Below are positions 42,001 through 55,469 of a DNA stretch of 64,000 bases, in pieces. How positions within the stretch are numbered: position 1 is the first letter of the stretch; each line of letters begins with the position of its first letter. The DNA is from Gallionellaceae bacterium. Its GTDB lineage: Bacteria > Pseudomonadota > Gammaproteobacteria > Burkholderiales > Thiobacillaceae. A program made the position numbers and the translations under genes. The stretch spans positions 1 through 64,000 of the forward strand of contig JAQTLN010000003.1 of NCBI GenBank assembly GCA_028714875.1. Reading direction: 5' to 3'. The notes beneath the pieces were generated by a model. It worked only from the letters and a program-made list of their open reading frames with translations, was not told the DNA's origin and did no database searches.

Positions 42001-42560
42001 CCGGCCAGCAACTCCTGGCCGGCATCGTCTCCAGCATGCGCACCCAGATGACCCGGCGCGGCAAGATGTGCTTCGTCACCCTGGACGACAAGACCGCGCA
42101 GGTGGAAGTGGCGGTGTTCAACGAAACCTGGGAAGCCAGCCGCAACTTCATCAAGGAAGATGAACTCCTGATCGTCACCGGCAAGGCCAGCGACGATCAG
42201 TACTCCGGCGGCATGCGCGTCACCGCCGACGAACTGATGAGCCTCGACGCCGCCCGCACCCGTTACGCCACCGGCCTCAAGCTGGCGCTGAATCCGGGTG
42301 TTTCCGCCGCGCCCCTGGTCGAAGTGCTCGCCACCCACCGCGAAACCAAACAGGTCGGCTGCCCGGTGACCCTGAGTTACAGCAACGCCCAGGCCAGTTG
42401 CGACCTGGTTCTGGGCGCCGCCTGGACTTTGTGCTTGTCGAACGACCTGTTCAGCGCCCTGGAAAGTTTCGGCCGGATGGAGGTGAAGTACGCCGTGACG
42501 CTGAAAAGCGGCGGCCGCGAGCGGGAACGGGGTGGCGGCTTTCGCGGGCAGGACGAGTGA
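39069..42560 (+). CDS. dnaE: DnaE, DNA polymerase III alpha subunit
   Basis: The replicative DNA polymerase subunit. From the ATG at 39069 the protein has 1163 residues, normal for DnaE1. The N-terminal PHP domain begins FVHLRLHSEYAVQDSILRV; palm motifs with the catalytic aspartates are in PDFDIDFCQDNR; GPGRGSGAGSLVAF, HAGGVLIAPG and FNKSHTAAYAVVTYQTAWLKAHH follow; then HhH, an OB fold (MTRRGKMCFVTLDDKTAQVEV) and the C-terminal clamp- and tau-binding region. The frame is open upstream through the repeat at 38925, but the family starts at MTDPRFVHL. Confidence 0.98.
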   Translation: MTDPRFVHLRLHSEYAVQDSILRVDEAVKAAKADAMPALAMTDLANTFGLVKFYSAARKKGVKPIAGCDLWVARPGAEDKPTRLLLLVQDHAGWHNLCELLSRAYRQNMHRGRALVNPAWFDEWSDGLIALSGGHLGEVGQALVNGALDNARALASEWARRFPDRYYLELQRDGRPECDLHIARAVTLAEDLGLPVVATHPVQFLSRDDYTAHEARVCIAEGYTLGDKRRPKTFTEDDYFKTQDEMAELFADLPEALENSVEIARRCNLTLELGKSKLPDFPTPGSMPLDDYLRQFSQEGLEKRMAVLFPDAAERATRMPEYQARLDLELDTIIQMGFPGYFLIVADFINWGKANGVPVGPGRGSGAGSLVAFSIGITDLDPLRYALLFERFLNPERVSMPDFDIDFCQDNRWRVIEYVRGKYGADAVSQIVTFGTMAARAVVRDVGRVLDLSYNFCDLLSKMIPSAPGKNVTLAEALEQVPELKAKYDNEEDVRELFILAQKLEGLTRNVGMHAGGVLIAPGKLTDFCPLYNAEGSESVVSQFDKDDVEKVGLVKFDFLGLRNLTIIALAVKYIRLLDPAWDVNLETLPFTDPKAYDILRRANTTAIFQLESDGMKKLLVKLEPDRFEDIIAVLALYRPGPLGSGMVDDFVLRKKGKQKIDYFHPDLEACLEPTYGVIVYQEQVMQISQIIGGYTLGGADLLRRAMGKKKAEEMAKHREIMREGAAKKGYDPALAMRLFDLMEKFAEYGFNKSHTAAYAVVTYQTAWLKAHHAAAFMAASLSSDLDNTDTVKIFYDDALKNRLAILPPDVNQSSYRFVPVDRDSIRYGLGAVKGTGENAIDNITAAREKDGPFTSLFDFCRRVDRRVVNRRAVEALVRAGAFDALHPNRAAALMSVGLALEWAENQEANAAQDSLFGDVVAATPPPLVEVAAWPLKERLALEKTALGFYISGHPFDADGPSLKGIATRPLREVKPQSGQQLLAGIVSSMRTQMTRRGKMCFVTLDDKTAQVEVAVFNETWEASRNFIKEDELLIVTGKASDDQYSGGMRVTADELMSLDAARTRYATGLKLALNPGVSAAPLVEVLATHRETKQVGCPVTLSYSNAQASCDLVLGAAWTLCLSNDLFSALESFGRMEVKYAVTLKSGGRERERGGGFRGQDE

Positions 42561-42564
42561 ACGC

Positions 42565-42589
42565 GTTGGGCTGAGGTATGAAGCCCAAC
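42565..42589 (+). terminator. hairpin after dnaE
   Basis: An 8-bp stem (gttgggct / agcccaac) with a 9-nt loop, 5 bp past the dnaE stop. It has no T run; it may be a factor-assisted stop or part of the palindromic repeat DNA that follows. Confidence 0.45.
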
Positions 42590-42595
42590 AGCGAT

Positions 42596-42696
42596 GTAGG
42601 TCAGGTTGCGGCTTTATCGCTACCTGACGATCCAGGATCAACCCCCAGATAGACGGGACGATCGTCAGGTAGTCGCTGTGCGCCAACCTGACCTAC
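42596..42696. repeat. long imperfect inverted repeat 'gtaggtcaggttg'
   Basis: Starts gtaggtcaggttgcg...ctacctgacgatc and returns as gatcgtcaggtag...caacctgacctac, so two arms of about 38 nt each, themselves semi-palindromic, face each other over a centre of about 25 nt. It fits the same structural class as the gtagcgc elements. Confidence 0.75.
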
Positions 42697-42727
42697 CTGA
42701 TCATCCGCGATGTCCAGGATGGCCGGG

Positions 42728-43228
42728 CTACGCCCGGAACAAGCGCCCCAACAATTCCGCCGCGCGTGACAAGGCGGTGACGCCGTGTTCCAGGGTAAGG
42801 GCGGCCTGGTGTTCGGGGGCCGCGACCCAATCGCGCAGTTCGCGTGCTTGTTGCCATAGCAACTGATCCGCCTCCGAGATCAAACCCTGTTTGGCCAGGG
42901 CGCGCAGGTTGTGGCCGAAGGAAAGGGGATGCGGCTTGCCCTGGCTATCCGCGCAGGACACCGGCAGCCCCGCCAGGGCGCAACGCGCTCGCGCGCCGCT
43001 TTCCAGAACGCGATAGCACTGCTCCAAACCCATCGCCAGCAGCGGTTGGAAGTAATAGCCGTACAGCATGCCGCCGCGCGCCGCCTCGAACATGCGAACG
43101 ACTTCCGGCCGCACGGCGGGATCGAGGCGTATCGAGAGGAACGCGTCACGCCATTCGCGGGCGTCCGCGACCTGGCCTTTGCCCCCCGCATCCGCCAGCA
43201 ACCAGTTGTCATGATTGATCGCTTTCAT
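42728..43228 (-). CDS. conserved-looking protein of unknown function, HEPN-like helical
   Basis: With the ATG at 43228 the product has 166 residues, with no signal peptide. It looks fully helical. The segment from MLYGYYFQPLLAMGLEQCYRVLESG through LRALAKQGLISEADQLLWQQARELRDWVAAPEHQ has the spacing of HEPN/DUF4145-type helical bundles (an entry helix with YYF, a loop, then a relR...H helix). The arginine and histidine are eight apart in RDWVAAPEH, wider than the usual RNase motif, so nuclease activity is doubtful. It stands alone. Confidence 0.6.
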   Translation of the reverse strand: MKAINHDNWLLADAGGKGQVADAREWRDAFLSIRLDPAVRPEVVRMFEAARGGMLYGYYFQPLLAMGLEQCYRVLESGARARCALAGLPVSCADSQGKPHPLSFGHNLRALAKQGLISEADQLLWQQARELRDWVAAPEHQAALTLEHGVTALSRAAELLGRLFRA

Positions 43229-43437
43229 GGGGGCATTGTCCCATTGGCTCGATTGCATGGGTAAGGCCGGCCGTCGCCGGGGCAAAACCCGCATGTGGCG
43301 TCGATCGCTGGGCGGCGCAAACAAGCCCCTGAAGGGGCGGTGCGCTGTCTTGTTGCTTTGGTCGCCGAGGGGGTGGCGCCTTCGCGGCGACTGCGCCAGA
43401 AGGGCGCAACGAACGGGCTGGCTCGAACAACGCGCGT

Positions 43438-43473
43438 AAAAAACGGCCCGGCATTCCCGCCGGGCCGTTTTTA
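43438..43473. terminator. terminator of the tail-collar gene
   Basis: A 12-bp stem (aaacggcccggc / gccgggccgttt) with a 6-nt loop and A/T runs on both sides, 20 bp past the stop of the gene at 43493. It can act in both directions. Confidence 0.9.
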
Positions 43474-43492
43474 TATTGGCCGCCTATCGCGC

Positions 43493-44131
43493 TCAGGGAC
43501 GGCTTGGGAATAGCCCCTGGACGGCGATACAGTAATTCACCCCCAGTTCGGGCGGCAGCGTGGCGATTGGGACACTGCCTCCACCGGAAAGGCCGCCGCT
43601 GACCGAAACGCCGGCCATGTTCACCGGGTTGGCGGCGGCGGCAGACCACATGGTGGCGGATGATGGGCCACCCGCCGCCGACGCACCCAGGCGGGCGTTG
43701 CCGCCAGCCGGAGAGGTGGCGGTGCCTGGGTCCGAGTTCACCGCGACAGTGACCGTCAGTGGTGCCGCCGCCGGCAGGTTGCTTTGCAGCAAGGTGGTCG
43801 ATTCCGCGCCACGGGTCTGCCCCAGGATGACGGGGCTCAGACCCGCGCCCGCGCCCACCGGCACACGACCGTTGAGGTTGGGCAGCATGAAGTTGGTGGT
43901 GCCGTTGCCGCCATAAGTGGTGCCGATCAGCGCGAACAGCGGCGAGTATTGATTGATGGGCAAGGTCGCGCCATTGGCGGGTAGGTACAACGGCGACGGG
44001 CAGAAAGTGCTGGCGGTGATGCAGATGGAGCCAATGAATGGCTCCGAACTACAGGCTGTGGCCTCGGCGGCGAACAGAAAACCGGAAGACAGGGCCAGGG
44101 CGGCCGCCATGCGGGATGAATTGTTGCGCAT
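43493..44131 (-). CDS. exported phage-tail-collar (microcystin-dependent-protein-like) protein
   Basis: A 212-residue product with a Sec signal (about residues 1-26), then the tail-collar fold: PFIGSICITASTFCP, GATLPINQYSPLFALIGTTYGGNGTTNFMLPNLNGRVPVGAG, and the classic ending NYCIAVQGLFPSR. The family was first seen in phage short tail fibres and the cyanobacterial mdp cluster. Here the histidine-rich loop is replaced by a Thr/Ser/Ala-rich stretch, and extra cysteines may pair in the envelope. There is no phage gene nearby. The ATG at 44131 follows a GGAGA box. Confidence 0.85.
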   Translation of the reverse strand: MRNNSSRMAAALALSSGFLFAAEATACSSEPFIGSICITASTFCPSPLYLPANGATLPINQYSPLFALIGTTYGGNGTTNFMLPNLNGRVPVGAGAGLSPVILGQTRGAESTTLLQSNLPAAAPLTVTVAVNSDPGTATSPAGGNARLGASAAGGPSSATMWSAAAANPVNMAGVSVSGGLSGGGSVPIATLPPELGVNYCIAVQGLFPSRP

Positions 44132-44393
44132 CGAGAATCTCCATATATCAGTTGAATTAATGGGAAGCCATGAACACCCACCACGCGGGAGCGCCAGGGT
44201 AGACATGCCGCTTCATTCTCGGTTCGATATTGCAAAATATGCAACATGAAAGTAAGCGGATATATCTGTCCGATTAGCCGATAAATATATGTATTTATGG
44301 GGTTTACGGTCAACTCTGGGAACGCCAGAATCACGCGCCAGGTATTAGTTCCGGGTCATTTCCCGATTAAGTAAATCTAAAAGGAGGCTTTAC

Positions 44394-45257
44394 TTGCATC
44401 CATCACCCGGTTTCCATTTCATCTCCGGCCTGCCGCGTGCCGGCAGCACCTTGCTGGCGGCCATCCTGCGCCAGAATCCGCGGTTTCACGCGGGGATGAC
44501 CAGCCCGGTAGGCAGCCTGGTACTGGGGATGCTGAACCAGTTCAGCGCCGGCGGGGAGATCGCGCCGCTGGTCTCGCTGGAGCAACGGCGCCGCCTGCTG
44601 CGTGGGGTGTTCGACGCCTATTACGCCGATCAGGCCGAAAAAGCCGTGGTGTTCGACACCAACCGCCTCTGGTGCGCCCGCCTGCCCGCGTTGCTCGACC
44701 TGTTCCCCGACGCCAAGGTCATCGCCTGCGTGCGCAACGTGGCCTGGATCATGGACAGCATCGAGCGCCTGTATCGCGCCAATCCCTATGAAAACACCCG
44801 GCTTTACGGCAACGATGCCGAGCGCAATACCGTATTCAGCCGGGTCGAGACCCTGGCCCAGGGCGACCGCCTGGTCGGCTTCGCCTGGTCGGCCCTGAAA
44901 GAGGCGTTTTACGGTGAACAGGCCGGCTCGCTGTTGCTGGTGGATTACGACCTGCTCGCCAATGTTCCGGGCAAGGTCTTGCCGTTGATCTACGGTTTTC
45001 TCGGTGAAGAAACTTTTGCACACGATTTTGAGCGGGTCGCATACGACTGTCCCGAGTTCGACGCCAACCTGGGCCTTTCCGGCCTGCACCGCATCCGTCC
45101 GCGCGTCGCCCCGGCGCCGCGCCAGAGCATCCTGCCGCCGGACCTGTTCCGCAAATACGAAGAACTCAGCTTCTGGAACGACCGGCGCGGCAGTCGCGCG
45201 CACGTCATCACCGCTGCGTCAGACAAAACCGCCGCGCCCGTCCATCCGGCCGAATAA
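44394..45257 (+). CDS. sulfotransferase-family protein (TTG start), first gene of the export operon
   Basis: Sulfotransferases move sulfate from PAPS to a hydroxyl on a sugar, lipid or tyrosine. The 287-residue cytoplasmic product starts at a TTG with a strong AAGGAGG box 6 nt upstream. The PAPS 5'-phosphosulfate loop is GLPRAGSTL at 12-20; the 3'-phosphate site is likely in [15 protein letters not shown]. The end is [10 protein letters not shown] and a loose tail. It lies 11 nt before the giant LEPR-XLL gene, so it is probably cotranscribed. I infer that it modifies that protein or a glycan on it; nothing in the sequence proves the target. Confidence 0.82.
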   Translation: MHPSPGFHFISGLPRAGSTLLAAILRQNPRFHAGMTSPVGSLVLGMLNQFSAGGEIAPLVSLEQRRRLLRGVFDAYYADQAEKAVVFDTNRLWCARLPALLDLFPDAKVIACVRNVAWIMDSIERLYRANPYENTRLYGNDAERNTVFSRVETLAQGDRLVGFAWSALKEAFYGEQAGSLLLVDYDLLANVPGKVLPLIYGFLGEETFAHDFERVAYDCPEFDANLGLSGLHRIRPRVAPAPRQSILPPDLFRKYEELSFWNDRRGSRAHVITAASDKTAAPVHPAE

Positions 45258-45268
45258 GAGAGCACACC

Positions 45269-51753
<6,485 letters not shown>

Positions 51754-51757
<4 letters not shown>

Positions 51758-53307
51758 ATCCGTCCACGACTCCCCGTTTCACCCGCACCCTCCTGGTCAC
51801 GGCCCTGGGCTTGGCTCTGGCCGGCTGCGCCGTCAACCCGATGCCGTTCACCCAGGCCGACCGCGCCGAGCGCGTGAAGGCCGATCAGGCCCGGCTCCAG
51901 GCCGATCAGGAGGCGGTGAAGGCGCCGCTCACCCTGGCCGATGCGGTAGCGCGCGCGCTGAAATACAACATGGAACATCGCTTGAAGATGATGTCCAGCG
52001 CCCTGGCCGCGAATCAGGCCGATCTCGCCAAATTCGACCTGCTGCCCAAGCTCACCGCGCAGGCCGGCTACAACCGGCGCGATTCCTACCCGGCGTCCTC
52101 CAGCATGAACATCGCCACCGGCACGCAATCGCTGGTGCCGTCCACCTCGCAGGAGAAGAGCCGCGAGACGCTCGATCTCGGCCTCACCTGGAACATTCTC
52201 GACTTCGGTGTCAGCTACTGGCAGGCGCAGCAACAGGGCGATCGCGTCTTCATCGCCGAACAGCAACGCCGCAAGACCGCGCAGACCCTTATTCAGAACG
52301 TGCGCCAGGCCTACTGGCTGGCGGCCGGCGCGCAACAACTGGAAGGGCGCGTGGATGGCCTGCTGAAGGAAATCGACATCGCCTTGGGTGACAGCCGCAG
52401 GGCGCGCCAGGAGCGCCTGAAACCGTCGCTGGAAGCGCTCACCTATCAGAAATCCCTACTCGATCTGGTGCGCCAGCTCGAACCGATCCGCAACGAACTG
52501 GCGCAGGCCCGGCCGCGCCTGGCCAGCCTGATGAATCTCGCGCCCGGCGCGAACTTCACCCTGGCCGTACCCACCAGGCTGGATACGCCCAGCCTTGACG
52601 CCAAGCCGGAAGCTCTGGAAGAGCAGGCACTGCTGAACCGTCCGGAACTGATCGAGGCGGATTACCAGGAACGCATCGGCGTGGCGGAAACCAAGAAGGC
52701 CATGCTGCGCCTCCTGCCCGGCATCGAACTGTCGGCCGGCGCGCATCGCGACGAAAACCGTTTCCTGGTGGACAAGACCTGGGCCGATGGCGGCTTGCGC
52801 CTGACCTGGAATCTGCTCAGCCTGCTCTCGGCCAAGCAATCCATGAATGCCGCCGAACAACAACTGGAAATCAGCCGCGCCCAGCGTCTGGCGCTGAACA
52901 TGGCCATCCTCTCGCAGGTGCGCATCGCCTACCGCGACGTCGAAGGCAAGATGCGCGAATACGGCATGGCCGAAGAGGTCAACGCGGTCGACGGCGAAAT
53001 CCAGGCCGCCACCCGCGCTTCGACGGAATCCGGCGCCAACGACCGCGCGCAATTGATCCGCGCGGAAGCCGCCAGCGTGGTTTCCGAATTGCGCCGCTGG
53101 CAGGCCTATTCCAACCTCGCCCTGGCCTGGGCGCAGTTGAACACCAGCATCGGCGTCGACGCCATGCCGGAAAAAGTCGCCTCGCACGAATTGCCCACCC
53201 TGGCCAAAGCGTTCGACCAGCAATCGCGCGCCAGCGAGAAGCTGGCGGCCGTGGCGCCAAGTAAGCAACCCTGGTGGAAACCGGCGCTGGCTGGCCGCGA
53301 TGAGTGA
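51754..53307 (+). CDS. TolC-family outer-membrane channel lipoprotein
   Basis: A 517-residue outer-membrane efflux protein. The lipobox LAGC after a 22-residue hydrophobic signal makes it a lipoprotein, as in OprM-type channels. Paired long coiled-coil segments ([17 protein letters not shown]... and [19 protein letters not shown]...) and the second repeat ([21 protein letters not shown]) are the standard TolC double repeat. Its start overlaps the stop of the giant protein (ATGA), and adaptor genes follow, so it is most likely the outer-membrane exit duct of this operon. Confidence 0.9.
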
Positions 53308-53318
53308 GTGGGCCCCCT

Positions 53319-53375
53319 GTAGCGCCGGCATCCTTGCCGGCGTCTTTACAACAGCCGGCTGGAAGCCGGCGCTAC
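53319..53375. repeat. palindromic repeat 'gtagcgccggcatccttgcc', copy 2
   Basis: Nearly identical to 38925-38981. It sits between the tolC-like stop and the adaptor gene. A frame starting at 53300 reads through it, giving the sequence CSAGILAGVFTTAGWKPALQ, a translated repeat and not real protein. Confidence 0.85.
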
Positions 53376-53392
53376 AGAGGCGTTTCGCCGGC

Positions 53393-54112
53393 GTGCCGCG
53401 CGCCTGGCTAGCGGTCCTGCTCCTGACCCTTCCCCTGACCGCCCACGCCGAAGGCCGCGTCCGCGCGCAACTGGTTTCCCCCAACCAGACCACGCTGTCG
53501 GCGGAAATTGCCGCGCGCCTGGTGGAACTGCCGTTTCGCGAGGGGCAGGCGTTCACGGCCGGGCAGACCCTGGCCGGTTTCGACTGCGCCCTGTTCACCG
53601 CGCAGCGCGACAAGATGGAAGCCCAGGAAGAACTTGCCGCGCAGGGGTTGGAAACCGCGAACAAATTGCATGCGCGCGGCCTGTCCAGCGATATGGAATG
53701 GCACCAGGCGCAATCAAAGCTCAAGGAAACCGCCGCCGATGCCCAGGCCGCGCGCGCCACGGCCAACCGTTGCGCGATCGTCGCGCCGTTCGACGGCCGC
53801 GTCGCCAAGCTGGGCGTGGCGCAATACCAGTTCGTCACCGCCGGCACCCCGCTCATGGAAGTCGTCGATACCCGCAAGCTGGAAGTGCAGGCCGTGGTGC
53901 CCTCCAACTGGCTGGCCTGGCTGCGCGTGGGCGATGTCATCACCCTGCGCGTGGACGAACTCAAGCGTGACTACCAAGCCCGCGTGACGCGTCTGGCCGC
54001 CCGGATCGACGCGGTCAGCCAGATGGCGCCGGTGGTGGGAGAAATTGAAAAAACCAGCCCGGAGTTGCTGCCCGGCATGAGTGGCTGGGCGACCTTCCGT
54101 GGTCGACGTTGA
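53393..54112 (+). CDS. HlyD/RND-type periplasmic adaptor
   Basis: A 239-residue adaptor. I chose the GTG at 53393 because it begins a clean signal peptide (VPRAWLAVLLLTLPLTAHA) just after the palindromic repeat, with an AGAGG box 12 nt upstream. The alternative ATG at 53300 would translate the repeat. The protein has the lipoyl halves flanking a short helical hairpin (about 70-120: MEAQEELAAQGLETANKLHARGL) and VAPFDGRVAKLGVAQYQFVTAGTPLMEV, then a beta-barrel. The hairpin is short. It overlaps the next gene by up to 32 nt. Confidence 0.85.
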   Translation: MPRAWLAVLLLTLPLTAHAEGRVRAQLVSPNQTTLSAEIAARLVELPFREGQAFTAGQTLAGFDCALFTAQRDKMEAQEELAAQGLETANKLHARGLSSDMEWHQAQSKLKETAADAQAARATANRCAIVAPFDGRVAKLGVAQYQFVTAGTPLMEVVDTRKLEVQAVVPSNWLAWLRVGDVITLRVDELKRDYQARVTRLAARIDAVSQMAPVVGEIEKTSPELLPGMSGWATFRGRR

Positions 54113-55469
54113 AGTAACGCCGGCATCCTTGCCGGCACGGGCCGACGCCGCCGCGCGGCTCGCCGCCCTGCTCAACCTGGAACGCCGCGCGCGCGAGGCC
54201 GCCGGCGTCGCCGAACTGGGTTTCGTCGCGCTCAACGAAACCCGGCAACTCCTGGACTATCGCCAGGCCGCGCTGTGGCTGCCGAACGAGCGGGGCGACG
54301 CGCGCCTGGCGCTGTCCGGCCTGCCGCGCGCGGAAATCAACGCGCCCTACAGCCAGTGGCTGGAGCGACTGTTCCGCAAGACCTTCGCCGGCCTGGATGC
54401 CAGCACCCGCGTCGACGCGACCAGCTTGCCCGCCGATCTCGCGCAGGATTGGGCGCAGTGGCTGCCCGCGCACGGCCTGCTGCTGCCCCTGGCGCGCGCG
54501 GGCGACCGCCTCGGCTGGCTGCTCCTGGCGCGCGATGCGGTATGGGATGAAGCCGAGGTGGCGCTCGCGGAAGAACTCGCCCATGCCTATGGCCATGCCC
54601 TGGCGCTGCTGGCGCGGCGCCCGGCTACATGGCGCCGCGCCTTCAGCGGCTACCGCGCGAGGCGCGCCCTGGTCTGGCTGGGAGCGGCGGGCGCGCTCGT
54701 GGGCCTGGGCCTGATTCCCGTGCCCTTGACCACGCTGGCGCCCGCCGAAGTGGTGGCGAAAGCGCCGTTTCTGGTGCGCGCGCCCATCGAGGGCGTGATC
54801 GACCGTTTCGAGGTGCGCCCCAACCAGGTGGTGAAAGCCGATCAGGCGCTGTTCGAGTTCGACACCACCGGCCTGCGCAACAAGAAACTCCAGGCCAGCG
54901 GCGCCCTGGCGCTGGCCTCCGAGGAATTTCGTCAGTCCGCGCAACTGGCCGTCACCAGCGACAAGGGGCGTCTCGACATGGGCATGCGCCAGGGGGAAAT
55001 GGCCAACCGCGCGGCGGAAGTGCGCTATTCGCAGCAATTGCTGGAACGCGGCCGGGTGCGTTCGCCGCGTGACGGCGTGGCGATTTTCGGCGACCCCGCC
55101 GACTGGATCGGCCGCGCGGTGCGGGTGGGCGAGAAAGTTATGGAAATCGCCGATCCGGAGCAGATGGAATTACTCATCCACCTGCCGCTGGGCGATGCCA
55201 TTCCCCTGGAGAGCGGCGCCCGCATCGACCTGTTTCTCACCGTGGCGCCGCAAACCCGCTACCCGGCGCTGCTGGAATACGCCTCCTACCGCGCCGAGGC
55301 GCTGCCGGACGGCGGCATGGCGTATCGCCTGAAAGCGCGTTTCAGCGGCGCCCGGCCGGCTCGCATCGGCCTGGCCGGCACCGCCAAGCTGTACGGCGCG
55401 CCGGTGCCTCTGGCCTATTACGTCTTCCGCCGCCCGCTGGCGGTCGCGCGGCAATGGCTGGGCTGGTAG
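54081..55469 (+). CDS. GAF-like domain fused to a HlyD-type adaptor
   Basis: A 462-residue protein. Its N-terminal part (about 20-175) is a cytoplasmic GAF-like region (RLAALLNLERRAREAAGV..., LDYRQAALWLPNERGDA, LLPLARAGDRLGWLLLARDA). One membrane helix follows (about 198-215, ALVWLGAAGALVGLGLI), then a periplasmic adaptor with the two lipoyl-like halves (APIEGVIDRFEVRPNQVVKADQ and VRSPRDGVAIFGDPADWIGRAV) and a beta-barrel. This topology puts a sensor-like fold inside and the adaptor outside. The start is uncertain: GTG at 54081 or at 54099; both overlap the previous gene. Confidence 0.82.
   Translation: MAGRPSVVDVEVTPASLPARADAAARLAALLNLERRAREAAGVAELGFVALNETRQLLDYRQAALWLPNERGDARLALSGLPRAEINAPYSQWLERLFRKTFAGLDASTRVDATSLPADLAQDWAQWLPAHGLLLPLARAGDRLGWLLLARDAVWDEAEVALAEELAHAYGHALALLARRPATWRRAFSGYRARRALVWLGAAGALVGLGLIPVPLTTLAPAEVVAKAPFLVRAPIEGVIDRFEVRPNQVVKADQALFEFDTTGLRNKKLQASGALALASEEFRQSAQLAVTSDKGRLDMGMRQGEMANRAAEVRYSQQLLERGRVRSPRDGVAIFGDPADWIGRAVRVGEKVMEIADPEQMELLIHLPLGDAIPLESGARIDLFLTVAPQTRYPALLEYASYRAEALPDGGMAYRLKARFSGARPARIGLAGTAKLYGAPVPLAYYVFRRPLAVARQWLGW
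54114..54136. repeat. partial copy of the 'gccggcatccttgccggc' repeat in coding sequence
   Basis: The palindrome gccggcatccttgccggc at about 54118-54135 is read in frame as TPASLPAR near the start of the GAF-HlyD gene. It supports decay or insertion of the repeat family into this 5' end too. Confidence 0.6.

Noticed and set aside
43493-44131. Prophage remnant
   Set aside because: The tail-collar protein has a Sec signal and its own terminator, and no other phage genes, att sites or integrase are in the window.
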